DNA of 64,000 nucleotides, taken from contig MU130386.1 in the NCBI GenBank assembly GCA_015039465.1, positions 107,098 to 171,097 on the forward strand, in the 5' to 3' direction. Of the stretch, positions 1 through 12,034 are shown piece by piece (positions within the stretch are counted from its first letter, which is position 1; each line of letters begins with the position of its first letter). The notes under the pieces are model-generated. The model did not search any database and had not been told where the DNA came from. It was given only the letters and a program-made list of their open reading frames with translations. A program made the translations under genes and the position numbers. Source of the DNA: Phlegmacium glaucopus (Eukaryota > Basidiomycota > Agaricomycetes > Agaricales > Cortinariaceae).

Positions 1-1436
1 ACTATTATAGATAACGAAGCTGCCATATCTTGCCCCTACAGAGAAAAAGAAGGTTGAAAAACCCAAGTTGCGTCGAACAAACCTCACAGCAGAGCAAGCA
101 GCCCTCGCAAATCCCCCAAAAGTCAGCAACAGAGCATTCTTGACCCTCAATCGCCAGTCATCTCCACCAGAACATACAACTCAGTACGATGATCACCCTG
201 CCAGTGCCATGACATCTCCATCTCGCCACACCTCACCATCCAGTGCAACATATCAAGGTGACCGTGCTACTTCTCCTTCGACCCTTGGTGAAATTTCCTC
301 TAGTCATCATGGTCCGTCTTTGGCTCAAGCAAAGAAGCCTGCGAAGTCCATTGCAAAGTTCCAAGATGGGGCTGTGATTGGTAAACGTGCAAAGGCAGCT
401 GATTATGAAGATGTAGTCAGCGCACTTCTCATTCGAGCAATGTTCGATTACGAAGGTCTCGTTTCAACGCATGACGCCTTCCCTGATATTTCCCTTTGCC
501 GCCAATGGACATTACGGTGCTGGAAACAAGCGTTGAAGGATGCTGATGAATGGATTGAGATATCGGATAGGATGATAACATTGGTTCGTCACACTTATTG
601 CGTCCATCATAGTTTCTTCAGAATCAAGCCAACCTGATGTTGTAGGTCAAGAAGCGTGGATCACGAATCCGCGGTCATATTGTCTCTTGCGTTCGGCCTC
701 AAATCATTGCCACCTATGGCTTTATCCGCAAGGCAACCCCCCAAGCCATGGCCCGAAATCGAGTACTTTACGAAAAATTAATCTTAAAGGGTGCATTTCA
801 TTACAAGGTGAAGTCTTTATGATTCAGCCGCTGCCGTTCTTGTTCATTAAACTCATGTTCTGAAGGATCCTGATACAATGAGTGGCTTTGCTCAAAACAA
901 AATCATCTCCGAGATCCTATATCTTGCATGGTTTGAGGACAAGCGTTCTCAAGGGCCCGTTCTCAGCGAATACTTCAACCCTATCACTCTCGAAACACTT
1001 TCACTCATCTTTACAATGGTGCGTATTCATATTGACAATCATAAATTGCCCTTTTAAGTTTCTCATACCCCAACAGATTGATTTCTGTCTCCGGGAGTGG
1101 TCAACGGGGGCGTTTCTGCAGGCCACATTCTTTGAGAAGGATGTCATCCATGCACACAAGATATACCGAGTCGAAGTCAAAACTTGGAGTAGCATTAATT
1201 TCGCAGTCACATTGAATATTCGAAAGAAACTTTTCTCCCGAGCCCTGTAAGTCCATCTTTATTTCTCACTGAGCTCGTAGCTGTAATAACCATTGTTCTT
1301 TAGTCGCAATGCTGGTGTGGTTGATGAGGATGCTACCATTATTTCCGGGCTTGTTGGTGAGGCTAAAGACCGTGTTCAAACAGAACTTGATGGCCGAACT
1401 GGTGATACTGACAGTGAGCTGTCTGACGGCCTGTAG
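1..1436 (+). CDS. DUF6532 domain protein, 5' end outside window
   Basis: The 3' part of a spliced gene. The first exon visible starts just after an acceptor-like 'ctattatag' near position 10 and has no ATG, so the start lies upstream. Introns by GT-AG and frame: 584-645, 808-865, 1019-1076 and 1247-1303; the exons after 583 sum to 206 codons, ending ELSDGL-stop at 1434-1436. The N-terminal part is Ser/Pro/Thr-rich and disordered; the folded part starts around 'AKAADYEDVVSALLIRAMFD' and runs through 'RPQIIATYGF', 'LSEYFNPITLETLSLIFTM' and 'CLREW.TG.F...FFEKDV', the pattern I associate with the basidiomycete family DUF6532. That family is expanded in Agaricomycetes and has no known function. 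The assignment is from recognition of the pattern, not from a search. Confidence 0.75.
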
Positions 1437-2488
1437 GTAGCGTTGAGTAGTGATTTAATAGTAGTTTATTTTGTTGAATGCATGCGTTTGTCCTTTCTTG
1501 ACTTGCTGCGTGAATGCCTGTTTTGCTCTTGGGTTTTGTTCCTCATTACAAGCGGAAATTATAAATATGTCCAATGGCCTGCACACCAAAATATATCAGT
1601 CGTTAGTAGGCTGAGTAGCTTCTATAGTTAGCCTGCACACTGAATATATCATCGGATAGTAGGCTGAGTAGCTTCCATAGTTATAAAATACTGAACACTA
1701 CCTATGAGTATCAGCAGAGAGCAAGATGCTACCAGTGTCTACTAATATTAAGTGATAAATACTGGGGCTACCCATGGGGGGGACTAGACAACCAGGGTAT
1801 TGTATCTACTGTGGGTATGATGAGCTACGTATCCAAGTGGTTTTTCCCTGATGTAGTTAGTCCAGCCGGAGGCCCTGAAAAAAAAAGAAGGACTTCACCA
1901 GAACAAGGGTTTAAAACATCAATTTGAAGCTATTAAGGCCTTACTACATGCATAAGATGTGCAGAAATGAGTTTCTCTAGTAGCATAGGTCTGGTGTAGG
2001 TAGATAAGACTGTAATATTCATATTTTATGGGTGATCACACTATTTACAACCAGTATCTATAGGCAATTTGAAATTCACTGAGTATCCCTTCACCCAGGT
2101 ACTTGATGGTTGATCAGGTGGCACAATCAAATGTAATCAGTCTGGCTGTGAAACTCAATGGGTAAGTACCACATTATCAAGTAGGATTGTGCTGCATTAC
2201 TTACCTGAGATGTTAGTATCACCTCTAATACCTAGAGTTGGAGCCCCAGAATTAGGTTTGCACTGCTTGCGAGGTGTCTTCTGAGGCAAGGGGAGGCAAG
2301 CGAGCATGGAGGAGAGGATAGGATGATGTCATATTGCCATATATAGATGTGTGCCTGATTACATAAGTTAGTTAGTCCACCCAAAGTTGGCTTAAAAAAT
2401 AAATCGACCCCGGGTATTTTTTTTTGATCCCGGTGCCCCCTTGAACAGGGAGGCTTTTGACTTAAAGACTAGTCCATTGCTCTCTGGT
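1437..2488. other. gene-free, repeat-like DNA
   Basis: No convincing coding frame. A short stretch 'agcctgcacac(c/t)gaatatat...agtaggctgagtagcttc.atag' occurs twice in a row (about 1570-1680), so this looks like decayed repeat DNA. It also serves as the 3' flank of the DUF6532 gene. Confidence 0.5.
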
Positions 2489-3463
2489 TGGTGTTTATAT
2501 ACAACAACAACAACAATTTATAATGCTTTCCAGATCTATATTCGGCGTCACCCTGTTCTCCTCACTTCACTCTTGTATACCGGTGATGTACCTGCGGTGG
2601 GATCAGACCGCAAGTAGTAACGTAGTTCGGAGGGGTTAATGTAGATTTCCTCGATAGAATTTAAAGGGAAGTTCGCGGTATCAAAATATGCTAGACGAGT
2701 AGACCGCGAAGATAGCGAAGTCCGCGAACAATAACGCAGTACGCGAAGTAACTTAAAGGATGAGACTATTGACTTAGAACGTTGCTGCAAAGTTTATGGG
2801 ATCAAAACTCTGGCCGTCTCTTGTTCACCTTGCCTCCTACTTGCTACAGGTACTTAATACAAGAGTAACAAGCTAGCCAGGTGCGGATATGCGAAACAGT
2901 AATGTAAAAATTGAGCTAATGCGAAGTCACATGGGCCCAGTAGTTTGGTAACAAAGAAATAGGAGATAGAATAATAATAGAAGTGATGAGTAAGGAGGTC
3001 AGTTGAATGACCTCCTGTTTCGAAGGAGATGATAAAATAATAATATATATAGAAAGTTAAAAGAAAGTAAGTTGAAAACAACACGGACCATGATCAAACC
3101 GGTGAAAGGGATGTGTATGCGAGCCGTGAAAGACCGCGAGATCAAAGGGAAGCCGTGGAAAGGTGTGGTTGCGAAGGAAAGAAATGGCTAAGTCCAGTAT
3201 TGATAGAGAGAGTTGAAGATATGTCTAAGTATGAAGTGTGAAGACGAATGAGGGTGCGTTGGATAGTTAGAAAGGTCGTAGAAGTGACGTGCGAAGGTTA
3301 TGCAAGGATTATAGTATGTTGTGCGAGATGCGAAGGATGTGCGAGAATTGCAAATGATGGTGCGAACGAAACTGGTACCCGCGAGGTATCCGCGTATGCT
3401 GCGAAGTTGTTAAAACGCAAAAATAACCAGTTTACGAACCTAGAGGTTATATGGGTCCTATCA
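2489..3463. mobile_element. solo LTR, 975 bp, 5-bp target duplication
   Basis: The segment starts TGGTGTTTATATAC and ends GGGTCCTATCA (TG...CA), and is flanked on both sides by CTGGT (2484-2488 and 3464-3468), the 5-bp duplication expected of an LTR retrotransposon. No internal coding region is present, so this is a solo LTR left by LTR-LTR recombination. Read on the minus strand, its first about 530 bp match 37912-38442 inside the LINE complex. The match is about 90 percent at first and near-identical over the last 170 bp. The open frames in this segment are therefore not genes. Confidence 0.8.
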
Positions 3464-4774
3464 CTGGTGCTCATTAAATTGCGCTCACCATCGTCCCTCA
3501 CCTCTCTTTCCTTTTTTCTCCATTTCCTTTCCATATCTTTTATTTTATTTTTTCTTCACCCTTCCCTTCCCTCCCTTTTAATAGCATCTTAGCCGTCGCA
3601 CGCAATTCCATCACAGAGGGTACCTCTGGTTTCAGGGTACCCCTTTTTTCGGCTAACACGAGGTGTTTGTGCAAGCAAGTGATTAGTCAATGTTTAAACT
3701 CCGTTTACTCTAGGCTAATCATGCAGCGAGGCCTTTCAGCCGCTAAGCCGCGCCCTTAGCGTTATATGTCTCACTCTCATCCGACTCATCTTCATATGAC
3801 GTCTTTAGTCCCACATTTAGTTTAAATAAGCTCACCTGGGTTCAAGGATGGCTTTGTTGGTTACCGTTCTTGTGCTCCAGGTGAGTATACCTTTTTATCT
3901 ACATCATGTATCCTTGTTGACTGCTGCTCTTGTGCTCCAGTTCTAGTCCATTTCGCACTTCACTTCTTTAATCCACCCACCTACACCTGTGGTAGCTTTC
4001 CTCGCAGAGTTGCCCTTTTTTCCCTTAGGGTTTTTGGGCATCTCCAGAGGTTTTAATGCACCCACCTCGGTTCTTCTTACTTATTTTCACGTTTTCCCGC
4101 TACTAGTCTGTATTTCCCTTCATGTATTTGTACAGAGCCGTCGCGCGCAATTCCATCATGAGGGGTACCTCTGGTTTCAGGGTACCCCTTTTTTCGGCTA
4201 ACACGAGGCGTTCGTGCGAGCAAGTGATTAGAGTCTCAAAATGGTCAGATTCTGGTCTCAAATTAAAAACCAGCTTAGTCAGCATTGGCATGACCTTGCC
4301 ATTGAGCTGAGTTGTAATTACTATTACTAGTATTAATAGTGCACCTTAGTGACCTTACATATAGCAATGATTGATGACTAATGGTTTTGCACCAACTTTT
4401 GATCTTGATGAACACCAATTTTAGTAGTCATATAAGCATCAAAAATCTTGTCATTTAATCAGGTATGTGACTTTTGCCCATCTTTCATGTGACTGTTACA
4501 TGAGTGTGATCCATGAGGAATGACGTAATAGTACATTAATCCTCCACATGAGATCACAAAACTTTCGTAAATGTGAATAAGAACAACTAATGTAGAACAT
4601 TCTACATATACATAACATAGACTGTAAGAGAGAGGGAGAGGAAAAAAAAAAAGTACTAAAAAAATAACTAGGGTTCGTTTAACATCAGGCCTTCATGTAG
4701 GACTCAAAGTACACACATTACGAACCAACATAGACGCAACAAAGGACACCAATAGGCCAGTTGCAAAAATCAAA
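3464..4774. other. gene-free interval with a duplicated hairpin unit
   Basis: No coding frame that I can support. Pyrimidine-rich at 3490-3590, then two copies of a 96-bp unit (separate entry), then AT-rich DNA to the 3' end of the next gene. A microexon-like phrase 'ttgtgctccag' is repeated at 3870 and 3930. Confidence 0.45.
3591..4231. repeat. 96-bp direct repeat pair containing nested inverted repeats
   Basis: Copies at 3591-3686 and 4136-4231, about 93 percent alike, separated by 449 bp. Each begins AGCCGTCGC, has an inner palindrome GGGTACC-tctggtttcag-GGTACCC, then a T run and CGGCT, which can pair with the leading AGCCG. The result is a hairpin within a hairpin. Could be the terminal repeats of a small non-autonomous retroelement or a repeated structured RNA; the sequence does not decide. 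Confidence 0.6.
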
Positions 4775-6383
4775 TCAAGTTTTTTCTTCATCAGTCCTTG
4801 CTGCATCATCCGACTGACCATTCTTCGCATCTCCTTCACTTGCCTTTTCTTCGGGAGAGAGTAGGATCGGATTGTCAAGATCAACATCACCTTGAGCAAC
4901 CCTACCACCTTCAACGCTTTCCCCACGCACTGCACTCTCTTTTCTTCCATCGAACGAACCTCGATTATCGTCTCCTGCTTTATTATGTCTTGCATCCGCA
5001 TCACTGTTCCTAGGCCACGTTGACGAAGAACTTTTACGCCCGCTAGTGGTACCGTGACTTTCATTAACTGGATTAGATCGCGAAAGGAAGTCGAACCATG
5101 AGTCAGAGCCGTTCGTTGGGTTTGACATTCCTGTGAATAGGGTTAAAAGGGCTGAGCAGAAAGGAAGAGACGTTGACGTACCTGGACCATCCAGTGAACC
5201 ACGGGGACCTGTAGGACCAGCTCCACTGGCTCCGCTCCGTGCAGGCAAAGCCAATCCATCATGCATAGGCCAATCCAATCCTCCCCCTCCTCCTCCTGCG
5301 CCTCCAGTTCCAGGTCTCTGTCGACTCCGTTCATCAGCTTCCAACAAACTCCCAAGAAGACCATCCCCTCCCCGATCCTCCCTGCGATGAGGAGCAGAAG
5401 GAGGCGAAGGAGGGGGATGAGAGAGAAGGGCTTGCTGATGCTGCTGGTGATGGTGATGCTCCGAATGACGCGTCATGGCATTTGGATTGGATGTATACGG
5501 TGCAGGATCATAACCCGGCGAATCTGACGGTCTCATTCTTTGATGAAGATCGGTGTAACCACTCCCACCCTCAGCCCCGCCACTTGCTCCAGACCTACCG
5601 GAGAACGGAGGCAGGCTACGAGATGATCCGAAATCTTGATGAAGAGGGATAAATGATGGAGGCGGTGATACTTGGCTTGGGACAGGGAACAAAGGCGTAT
5701 ATTGGAACCCATGTCCAGTATGCTGCTGCTGGTGCATCGAATGATACTGCGTATGTTGATGTTGGTGCTCTTGTTGTTGAGATAGCCCTGGAGGAGGCGG
5801 GGGAGGGTGATTATGGAGATGTCGAATATTCCTTCCGTACCGTCCCGGTCCATGATCGTCCTGGGAAAGACCCCACTCTGAGTTGATAGCAGGTAGTGCA
5901 GGCATCATGTTGTCGTCTGATGGAGATCTGCTCCGTGCATTTCTGGATCGTTTATTTGAGCGGGGTGGATGTAAATCTCTCATATTCGACACGCGATCAT
6001 TAGCGACGGATAGCAAGGTCCCGCCACCTGATTCTGGATGAAGGTGATTAATTGGCGGGGGTGGAGGCGGCAGTGGCACGCTATAGTCGCCCTGTACCTC
6101 GAAAGTCAGATTAGAGAACGATAGTGAGAGAGAGAGGATGGAGGACATACGGCATTACTGGGCAAAGTCAACCTCCCTTGTCCTCTCCGCCTGCTAGGCT
6201 TTGCAATGGGCAAATCCTCTTCCTCGTCGCCATTATCGTCATCTCCATCTGCATCTCCGGCGTCATCGAACTTGCTTGCGCCCGAGAAATCCGCGGGAAT
6301 CTTCAAGTCTACATCGCCTTGATGCTAATATGGATTGCTAAGCCTGAGATCAAAGCAATTGAGATGAGATACGCCCATACCAT
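4775..6383 (-). CDS. low-complexity Pro/His/Gln/Gly-rich protein, unknown function
   Basis: Four-exon model on the minus strand: ATG 6383-6381, then 6324-6151, 6091-5182, 5130-4775; phases close to give 480 residues. The first intron directly follows the ATG, because the next exon has no in-frame Met; this start is uncertain. The N-terminal third has an acidic run (DDAGDADGDDDNGDEEED), a basic nuclear-signal-like cluster (SRRRGQGR; RSNKRSRNARSRS), proline runs, HQ-rich and GS-rich stretches. A conserved-looking block 'MSNPTNGSDSWFDFLSRS' follows the last intron. Nothing points to an enzyme; the composition suits a disordered nuclear or regulatory protein. An alternative last intron (about 4890 to 4796) would switch frame and add a hydrophobic tail ending at 4693. 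Confidence 0.6.
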
Positions 6384-7496
6384 GGTCTGTCGGTGGACGA
6401 TGTTGCGTATATCAGATGAAGAGTATTCATGAAGCTTGACTTCATGTCCTGGTCTCGCCTCTATTTAAAGATAAAAATAGAACGAAAATGGAGGAAGCCA
6501 AAAAAAGAGGATGGAGGAACAAGGGTGACGAACCGAAGATGATAACGGCCACATCTACCGAACACAGGACACCAAGCTCATATGCCTTTTTGAATAGTCC
6601 GTTCTTACGCTAGTATGAATTGGATAACGATGACAGGGCGTTCAGGATCGAGAAAGAATTAGAGGCAGGGAGGAAAGGGGTTTCATGTGTCAAGCCATCA
6701 GCACAAAAATAGAGCGCAGTAGTCATAGACGAGAAGGCTAAACATACCTTCAGGAATGTTACAGAGCGATTCCGCTCATGCTGAAGACAAAATCAAAATG
6801 AGCGCCCATGCACCAACCTCACAGAATAAAGGACTCGGAAATCGAATAGAAAAAGGTAACAAAAAGTTGTTTGAGTCTTTCAACTGGGCGAGATGACTTA
6901 CTGTGATAGGTTGTATTTCGATCTTTCTTCTGCCCATCTGGGTCTATGAAATTGGACTTGTCGCGTTAACGATGAACAGCTGAAAGGCCCAGTGAAAGAC
7001 TTGTTGGTGGAAAGGGACTAGTATACTCGAGAGGCTGTGACTTGTCCCCCTGACACGGCAGAGTTCATTGCCGATCACCCCGTGTGAAAATATCAACCAA
7101 TGTCGTTACAAAAACATACAACCTTCTTCATTCGAGTTCTGATAGTACCTTAATTGGTAGGAAATTTGTAATTCTACGCTCGTGGGTACCCTCAAATGGC
7201 AAGGTTGGGCAGGGTCACCCAAATTCCAAATATCAGCTCGAATCCGTCTATGTCAAGGATTCATGTGTGGCTATGTATACTCCTTAAAGATATTTATGTG
7301 CCGAGTCGCCGACTGTAATAATGCATCACACGCATGACGCTTCGTAATTACAACCGGACCACTTCTCTTTTCTGTCTTGCATCGTCTTGATCATACTCTC
7401 GTTCTGCCCTATTCTTTAGGGCCAAAGGAATGAAAATACCAATCTTTCGATAGAGATTCAAACGATTTCATCATAGACATTCATCAACCTACGACG
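6384..7496. other. intergenic, divergent promoters
   Basis: Lies between two divergently transcribed genes. On the minus strand a TATA-like 'TTTAAATAG' sits at 6470-6462, about 80 bp upstream of the inferred ATG at 6383. No other coding frame is supported; short open frames here lack splice-consistent extension. Confidence 0.4.
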
Positions 7497-10059
7497 ATGC
7501 CCGTTAAGCAGCGATGGAAGGGCAAGGAACGAGCGATGTATGTCGAATTGGATGGCAGAGATGAGGGCGCAGGTGGCGAAGACGGGGTAGTTCTTTCTCT
7601 CACACTAGTTGGAAGCGGACTGTACGATGCGTGAGTTGTACTCCACATTTAGCCCCTCTGCTCGCTTCCTTGGACCCTCTCTTATTGGCTCGTTTCGATG
7701 AGACTAATCAATCCTAACCAGTGCTTATACAATACCCGTGAACCTTGGCGACAAAAACCAACAATTCTCCTTACAAATTGATACCGGTTCTTCCGATCTA
7801 GTAAGTTTGTTAACCTTTCATTCAATAGTCCACTCCTCAACCTTCAAAAGTGGATTGCATCTACTTCATGTTCGTCACCAAGTTGTAGCCATACAAAGGG
7901 CCATTTATACGATCCCACTGGAGCAACTCAAACCGGTGTAGATTTTTCCATTCCATACCTCTCAGGCTCGGCAGCCGGACCTATCGTTTGGGACAAAGTC
8001 ACAATTGGTGGATATACCATTAATAACCAAGCACTCGGTATCTTTTTATATATTTCCTTATGATCTCTCATCTTTCTAATTCATGTTTAGCTGCAGCAAA
8101 TGAAGTTGGAAGCGAAGCCCTTGCACCCAACTTCTGCGGTATCCTCGGCCTAGCCCTCCCTCTAAACTCCATCATCGCATACGATATCCCTCCCGTAACA
8201 AACAACGACCCAGACGGAGCAGCTTGGGCATCCAACCTTTTCTCACTTACACCCATCTCCACTGCTCCATCCTCCCGCTTCCTCTCACTGGCCCTCTCTC
8301 GTCCCGGCTCCGATAGAATCCCTGCTGTTTTTGGTATCGGTCGTCATCCCTCCACTCTGGTTCCTGATCCAAGCCTTGTCCAATATTCCACAGTGGTGAG
8401 CGATAAGCCTGGAACACTCTTCTGGAAGGTCAATGTTAAGGCTATCACCGTCTACGTGAATGGCACAGCGAGGAGAGTTGAATTGGAGAGATCAAATACT
8501 GGCGCCCCAACCCCCATTGCGGTGTTGGATTCCGGAGTGTCTTTGATTTTGACAACATCAAATATCGCCAATGGGATTTATGGTGCCATTGGGGTCAGTC
8601 CGGCCAGCGATGGGATGTGTACGTTTTCTTTTTCCTGAGATTAGTAAAACAGCGCCTTTTTAACTTTTTATTACCTTTATCAGACTATGTCCCATGTACT
8701 ACACCCCTCAACATGTCCATAACTCTCGACAACCGACCCGAAATACCTCTTCATCCTCTCGATCTTACAGCTGAACCGCCATCAGACAACCAAGCCCAGT
8801 TTTGCATTGGCCTCATTCAAACCGTCGACCCCCAACTTTTAAATCCATTCTCTGCTCTGGGTGATATGATACTAGGAGTACCCTTCCTTCGAAATGTCTA
8901 TACAGTCATGGCCTACACGAACCCCGACGCAGACGGTTCCTTTGTCCCCCTAAACAGCAGCAATCAAACTATCACGCCCAGATTAGGATTACTTTCCCTA
9001 ACAGATCCCGCAATCGCCTTGGAGGAATTCAATACCGTACGGGTGCTCAACCAACCTATTTCTGACGGAGCTGGTTCTTCTGGAAATTCATCATCATCAG
9101 CGCCTGGTGGTGGAAGCGCTAGTAACTCGACTGTTAGTCTAGGAGGGAAGAAGTTGTCTGTTGGAATCGTAGTTCTGATTGGGTTACTCTCCTTCTTCGC
9201 CTTGTGTTGCGTGCTCTTCGCCATTCGTTGGTTTACATTTCGACGCAAATACCGGAGGGCAGCAGCAGTTGGGATGGACCAGACGGATAAAAAAAGTTCG
9301 ACGACGGAGGTGTACATGCTCACCAAAACGACTTATTCTAAAGACGAGAAGAGTTCATTTGGTGATAATGGTTATGTTGGAGAAGCGACTTTAGCGGCGA
9401 GTGTGAAAGAAGAAAATACCTATCCTGATTCTTCCATAAGTAGGGATCGGGCGAAGCTAGCGCTGGCGGATGATGGGGAAGATGGAGACGATGAGTTTTC
9501 GGTGACGACGGAACACGTTGTCTCGGCACGAGGAAGGGAATCAGGGACGAGAGATGCAGAATGGGAATCGCCAGTGGATGATACCCTCGTTCAATCTCAA
9601 CAAAACCTACAAAAACTGAACACTCTATGCCGTGTAGAGGAACCACATTCATCACTACCCTCGTCATCGTCATCATCTCCATCATCTCCTAACCGCGTCG
9701 CATACAACCCACATTCTCTCCCGAGCCAAACCCAACACCCACTAACGCCCACTTATCGCCAGAGTCCTGTCCTTGACCCTCTTCCTCATCATAATCAAAT
9801 GTCTTCATCGAACTACGACCACGACACTGAACCTGAAGAAGATTTGGACGAGTTCGGGATCATGAATAACGGCGTTAGGACAAGCATGGCTGGTATCGGC
9901 ACTGCTTCTCGTACTAGCAAGATCAATTTTCTGCGAGACATGAACATGAACGGTGGTGGAGTGATGATAACTGGCAAAAATATGGCCAATGCTGAATTTA
10001 ATGACGATGATCATAAAGGACCATCCTCGCCAACAAATATCTCAACACGGACTTCATAA
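7497..10059 (+). CDS. membrane-anchored aspartic protease (pepsin family A1)
   Basis: Exons 7497-7630, 7722-7800, 7851-8037, 8091-8618 and 8684-10059; phases close to 767 residues. The fold is clear: 'AYTIPVNLG...FSLQIDTGSSDLW' carries the first catalytic Asp, 'FCGILGLALP' is the usual mid-domain motif, 'IPAVFGIGR' and 'LILGVPFLRNVYTV' (as 'MILGVPFLRN') mark the C-terminal lobe. The second catalytic motif is 'VLDSGVSLIL', with Val where families usually have Thr or Ser. After a Ser/Gly-rich stalk there is one transmembrane segment (LSVGIVVLIGLLSFFALCCV) and then an unusually long, Ser/Asp/Glu-rich cytoplasmic tail of nearly 300 residues. The modelled N-terminus (MPVKQRWKGKER) is not a signal peptide, so an upstream exon may be missed, although a stop in frame blocks simple extension. 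Likely cell surface or vacuole. Confidence 0.85.
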
Positions 10060-10797
10060 CCCCCTCCCCCCTTATTCCACTCTCCTTGTCTACCACACCC
10101 TTTATGAAATTCCTTTTTTTTTTCTTGGATTTTGGGTCTTGTTGTCGATGGATCTGCTCGTTTTTTTTCTTCATTATTTTATGGATGTACGATAGGTATA
10201 TCACCTTCATTCTCCGTCGTTCGTTTGGGGTCTCTGGTCAAACCATATGCATTCTTCTTTTTTTTCGTTTCTTTGTTTTTTCTGTGCGTTCAATTTAGTT
10301 ACTGCTAACACTCTTTGACAATGTATGATGTACTACTACTTGATTTTATGCTTTCTTGCCTTGATTTTTGTCTATTCCTGCGTTCCATCTGATACCTCAC
10401 TGTGGTAATTATCGTAACATTTGATATGACATATCACTAGAAAATCTGATCGACAGTCAAGCCGAAATGCCGAAGTCCGCCACCCCCTGACCCTTGATGG
10501 CAGAAATTTAAAGTTAGATCGATGATCTTCACCACTTTGGCCACCATAAAATATCCCGCGTTTCCTTGAAATGGAGCACATAATTGAAAACTACCGCATC
10601 GAGCACTTTCATTTTACAAGTGGTGGTCAATGCAACCCCTTGCCTGCGGCGGCCATCAATTTTTATTGCTCCGTCCAATCCCGGGGCTGATAGTAAAAAT
10701 TCTGTAATCTGAGCTCAACCTGCTGGCTGCGTTTACTTTATCTTTCCAACTCTCTCAGATTCTCTAATATTTGGCGACATACGTTACCAGGACCCAT
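10060..10797. other. intergenic between protease and BTB gene
   Basis: T-rich 3' flank of the protease gene (10100-10300) then the 5' flank of the BTB gene. Short open frames are products of the T runs. Confidence 0.5.
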
Positions 10798-12034
10798 ATG
10801 TCGACCCCCGAAACTCATACCCCGGACGGACTAGAGCGAGTTGAAGATCTTTGGTTCGAGGATGGAAATCTCATCCTTCAGGCAGAAAACTCTTTGTTTC
10901 GGATCTACAGCGGTTTCCTCTCCGCTAGATCGTCCGTATTCAGCGACATGCTGGCGTTTCCACCACCACCAGAAGGCAATGAAAAGATGGACGATTGCTA
11001 CATAGTCTCCGTATACGACTCTGCGAAAGATATGACTGTATTCTTGAAAGCTATTATCGATTCTAGGTACGCTCCTTCTTTCGTCCTTTCGCTGTGTGTG
11101 CCTTGTTTTTAATCCTAATTCCAAGTTACTTCGAACCTCCACCATCACATACCAAACTTCATATCGTTGAAGGTGTACTGCGTCTTAGTTTGAAATATGA
11201 CGTTCAATACCTCCACCGACGCGCTTTGAAGCACCTTAAAAGCACCTTTCCGCAATCTCTGGAAGATTGGAAGAAACGCGACTTTAATCGTACAATTCCA
11301 CCTCTCGACAATACCCCCTTCGCTGCTCTCCGTATAGCGAGAGAGTTCGACCTCACCTGGCTTCTCCCATCCATATATTATTGCATAAGCAGCCACCCAC
11401 TAGACAAGACCCTCGACGGCGTTAAATGGGAAGGCGAAGACCTACAGCTTAGTTGGATCGACAAACGGACATCTCTCATCGGACGTGCAAACATATTACA
11501 ATTACAAAGTCGGAATGCCCTAATGCTGACCAAACTTGCTAGCGTCCCTGTTGGGGGGTGCACAAGCACGAATTGTCCGTCGACAAGGGCCAGATATGCA
11601 GAAATGTTGGCTGGGTGGGCAATGGCGGGCCTTTTGGATTACTTCGAGGATAATAACCAAGGTTATTCCGTTGATTTCTGCTCGACATGTCGAGTGTCGT
11701 TTAAAGAACAATGTGAAGCTGCTAGTCAAGACTTGTGGAATGAGTTACCGGATATGTTCGAGCTCCCAGGATGGACCGAGCTAAAGAGGCATATGGTTTT
11801 GGCTTCAGAGTGAGTATACCATTTTTTTTGTGGGTTTGGATTGGGATTTGTTTTTCTTCGACTTCTATTTCGCTGCTTTGTCTACCGGCCTTTCTTTTTT
11901 TTCTCTTCTCTAATCAGCTATACCATAATTTAAGTAATATCGATATCGTAGATTGCCGCTTGATTCTCAATACCTTTAGGAATGAAAATGGCACAGTGGA
12001 CCATCGACACCCTGATAAGAATGATGAAAATTGA
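10798..12034 (+). CDS. BTB/POZ domain protein
   Basis: Exons 10798-11066, 11126-11809 and, by a strong donor (GTGAGT), 11980-12034; these give 335 residues. Without the last intron a stop at 11811-11813 gives 318 residues ending MVLASE. The start of the fold, 'DLWFEDGNLILQAENSLFRIYSGFLSARSSVFSDML', is the classic BTB entry ('F.DG..VL.....F.V....L...S..F..M'), split here as two quotations of the same stretch. The rest resembles the common Agaricomycete BTB family: helical, with 'FDLTWLLPSIYYC' and a cysteine cluster 'GGCTSTNC' and 'CSTCR' that may bind metal. Such proteins are thought to mediate dimerisation or link to cullin-3 ligases; for this one no partner is evident. Confidence 0.85.

Noticed and set aside
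2854..3084. Open frame coding 'MLFSTYFLLTFYIYYYF', found again at 38291-38542
   Set aside because: Both lie within copies of the same LTR; the shared frame is repeat sequence, not a membrane protein gene.
5133..5886. Several open frames on the plus strand opposite the low-complexity gene
   Set aside because: They are shadows of the Pro/Gly/His-rich gene on the minus strand, which has consistent introns.
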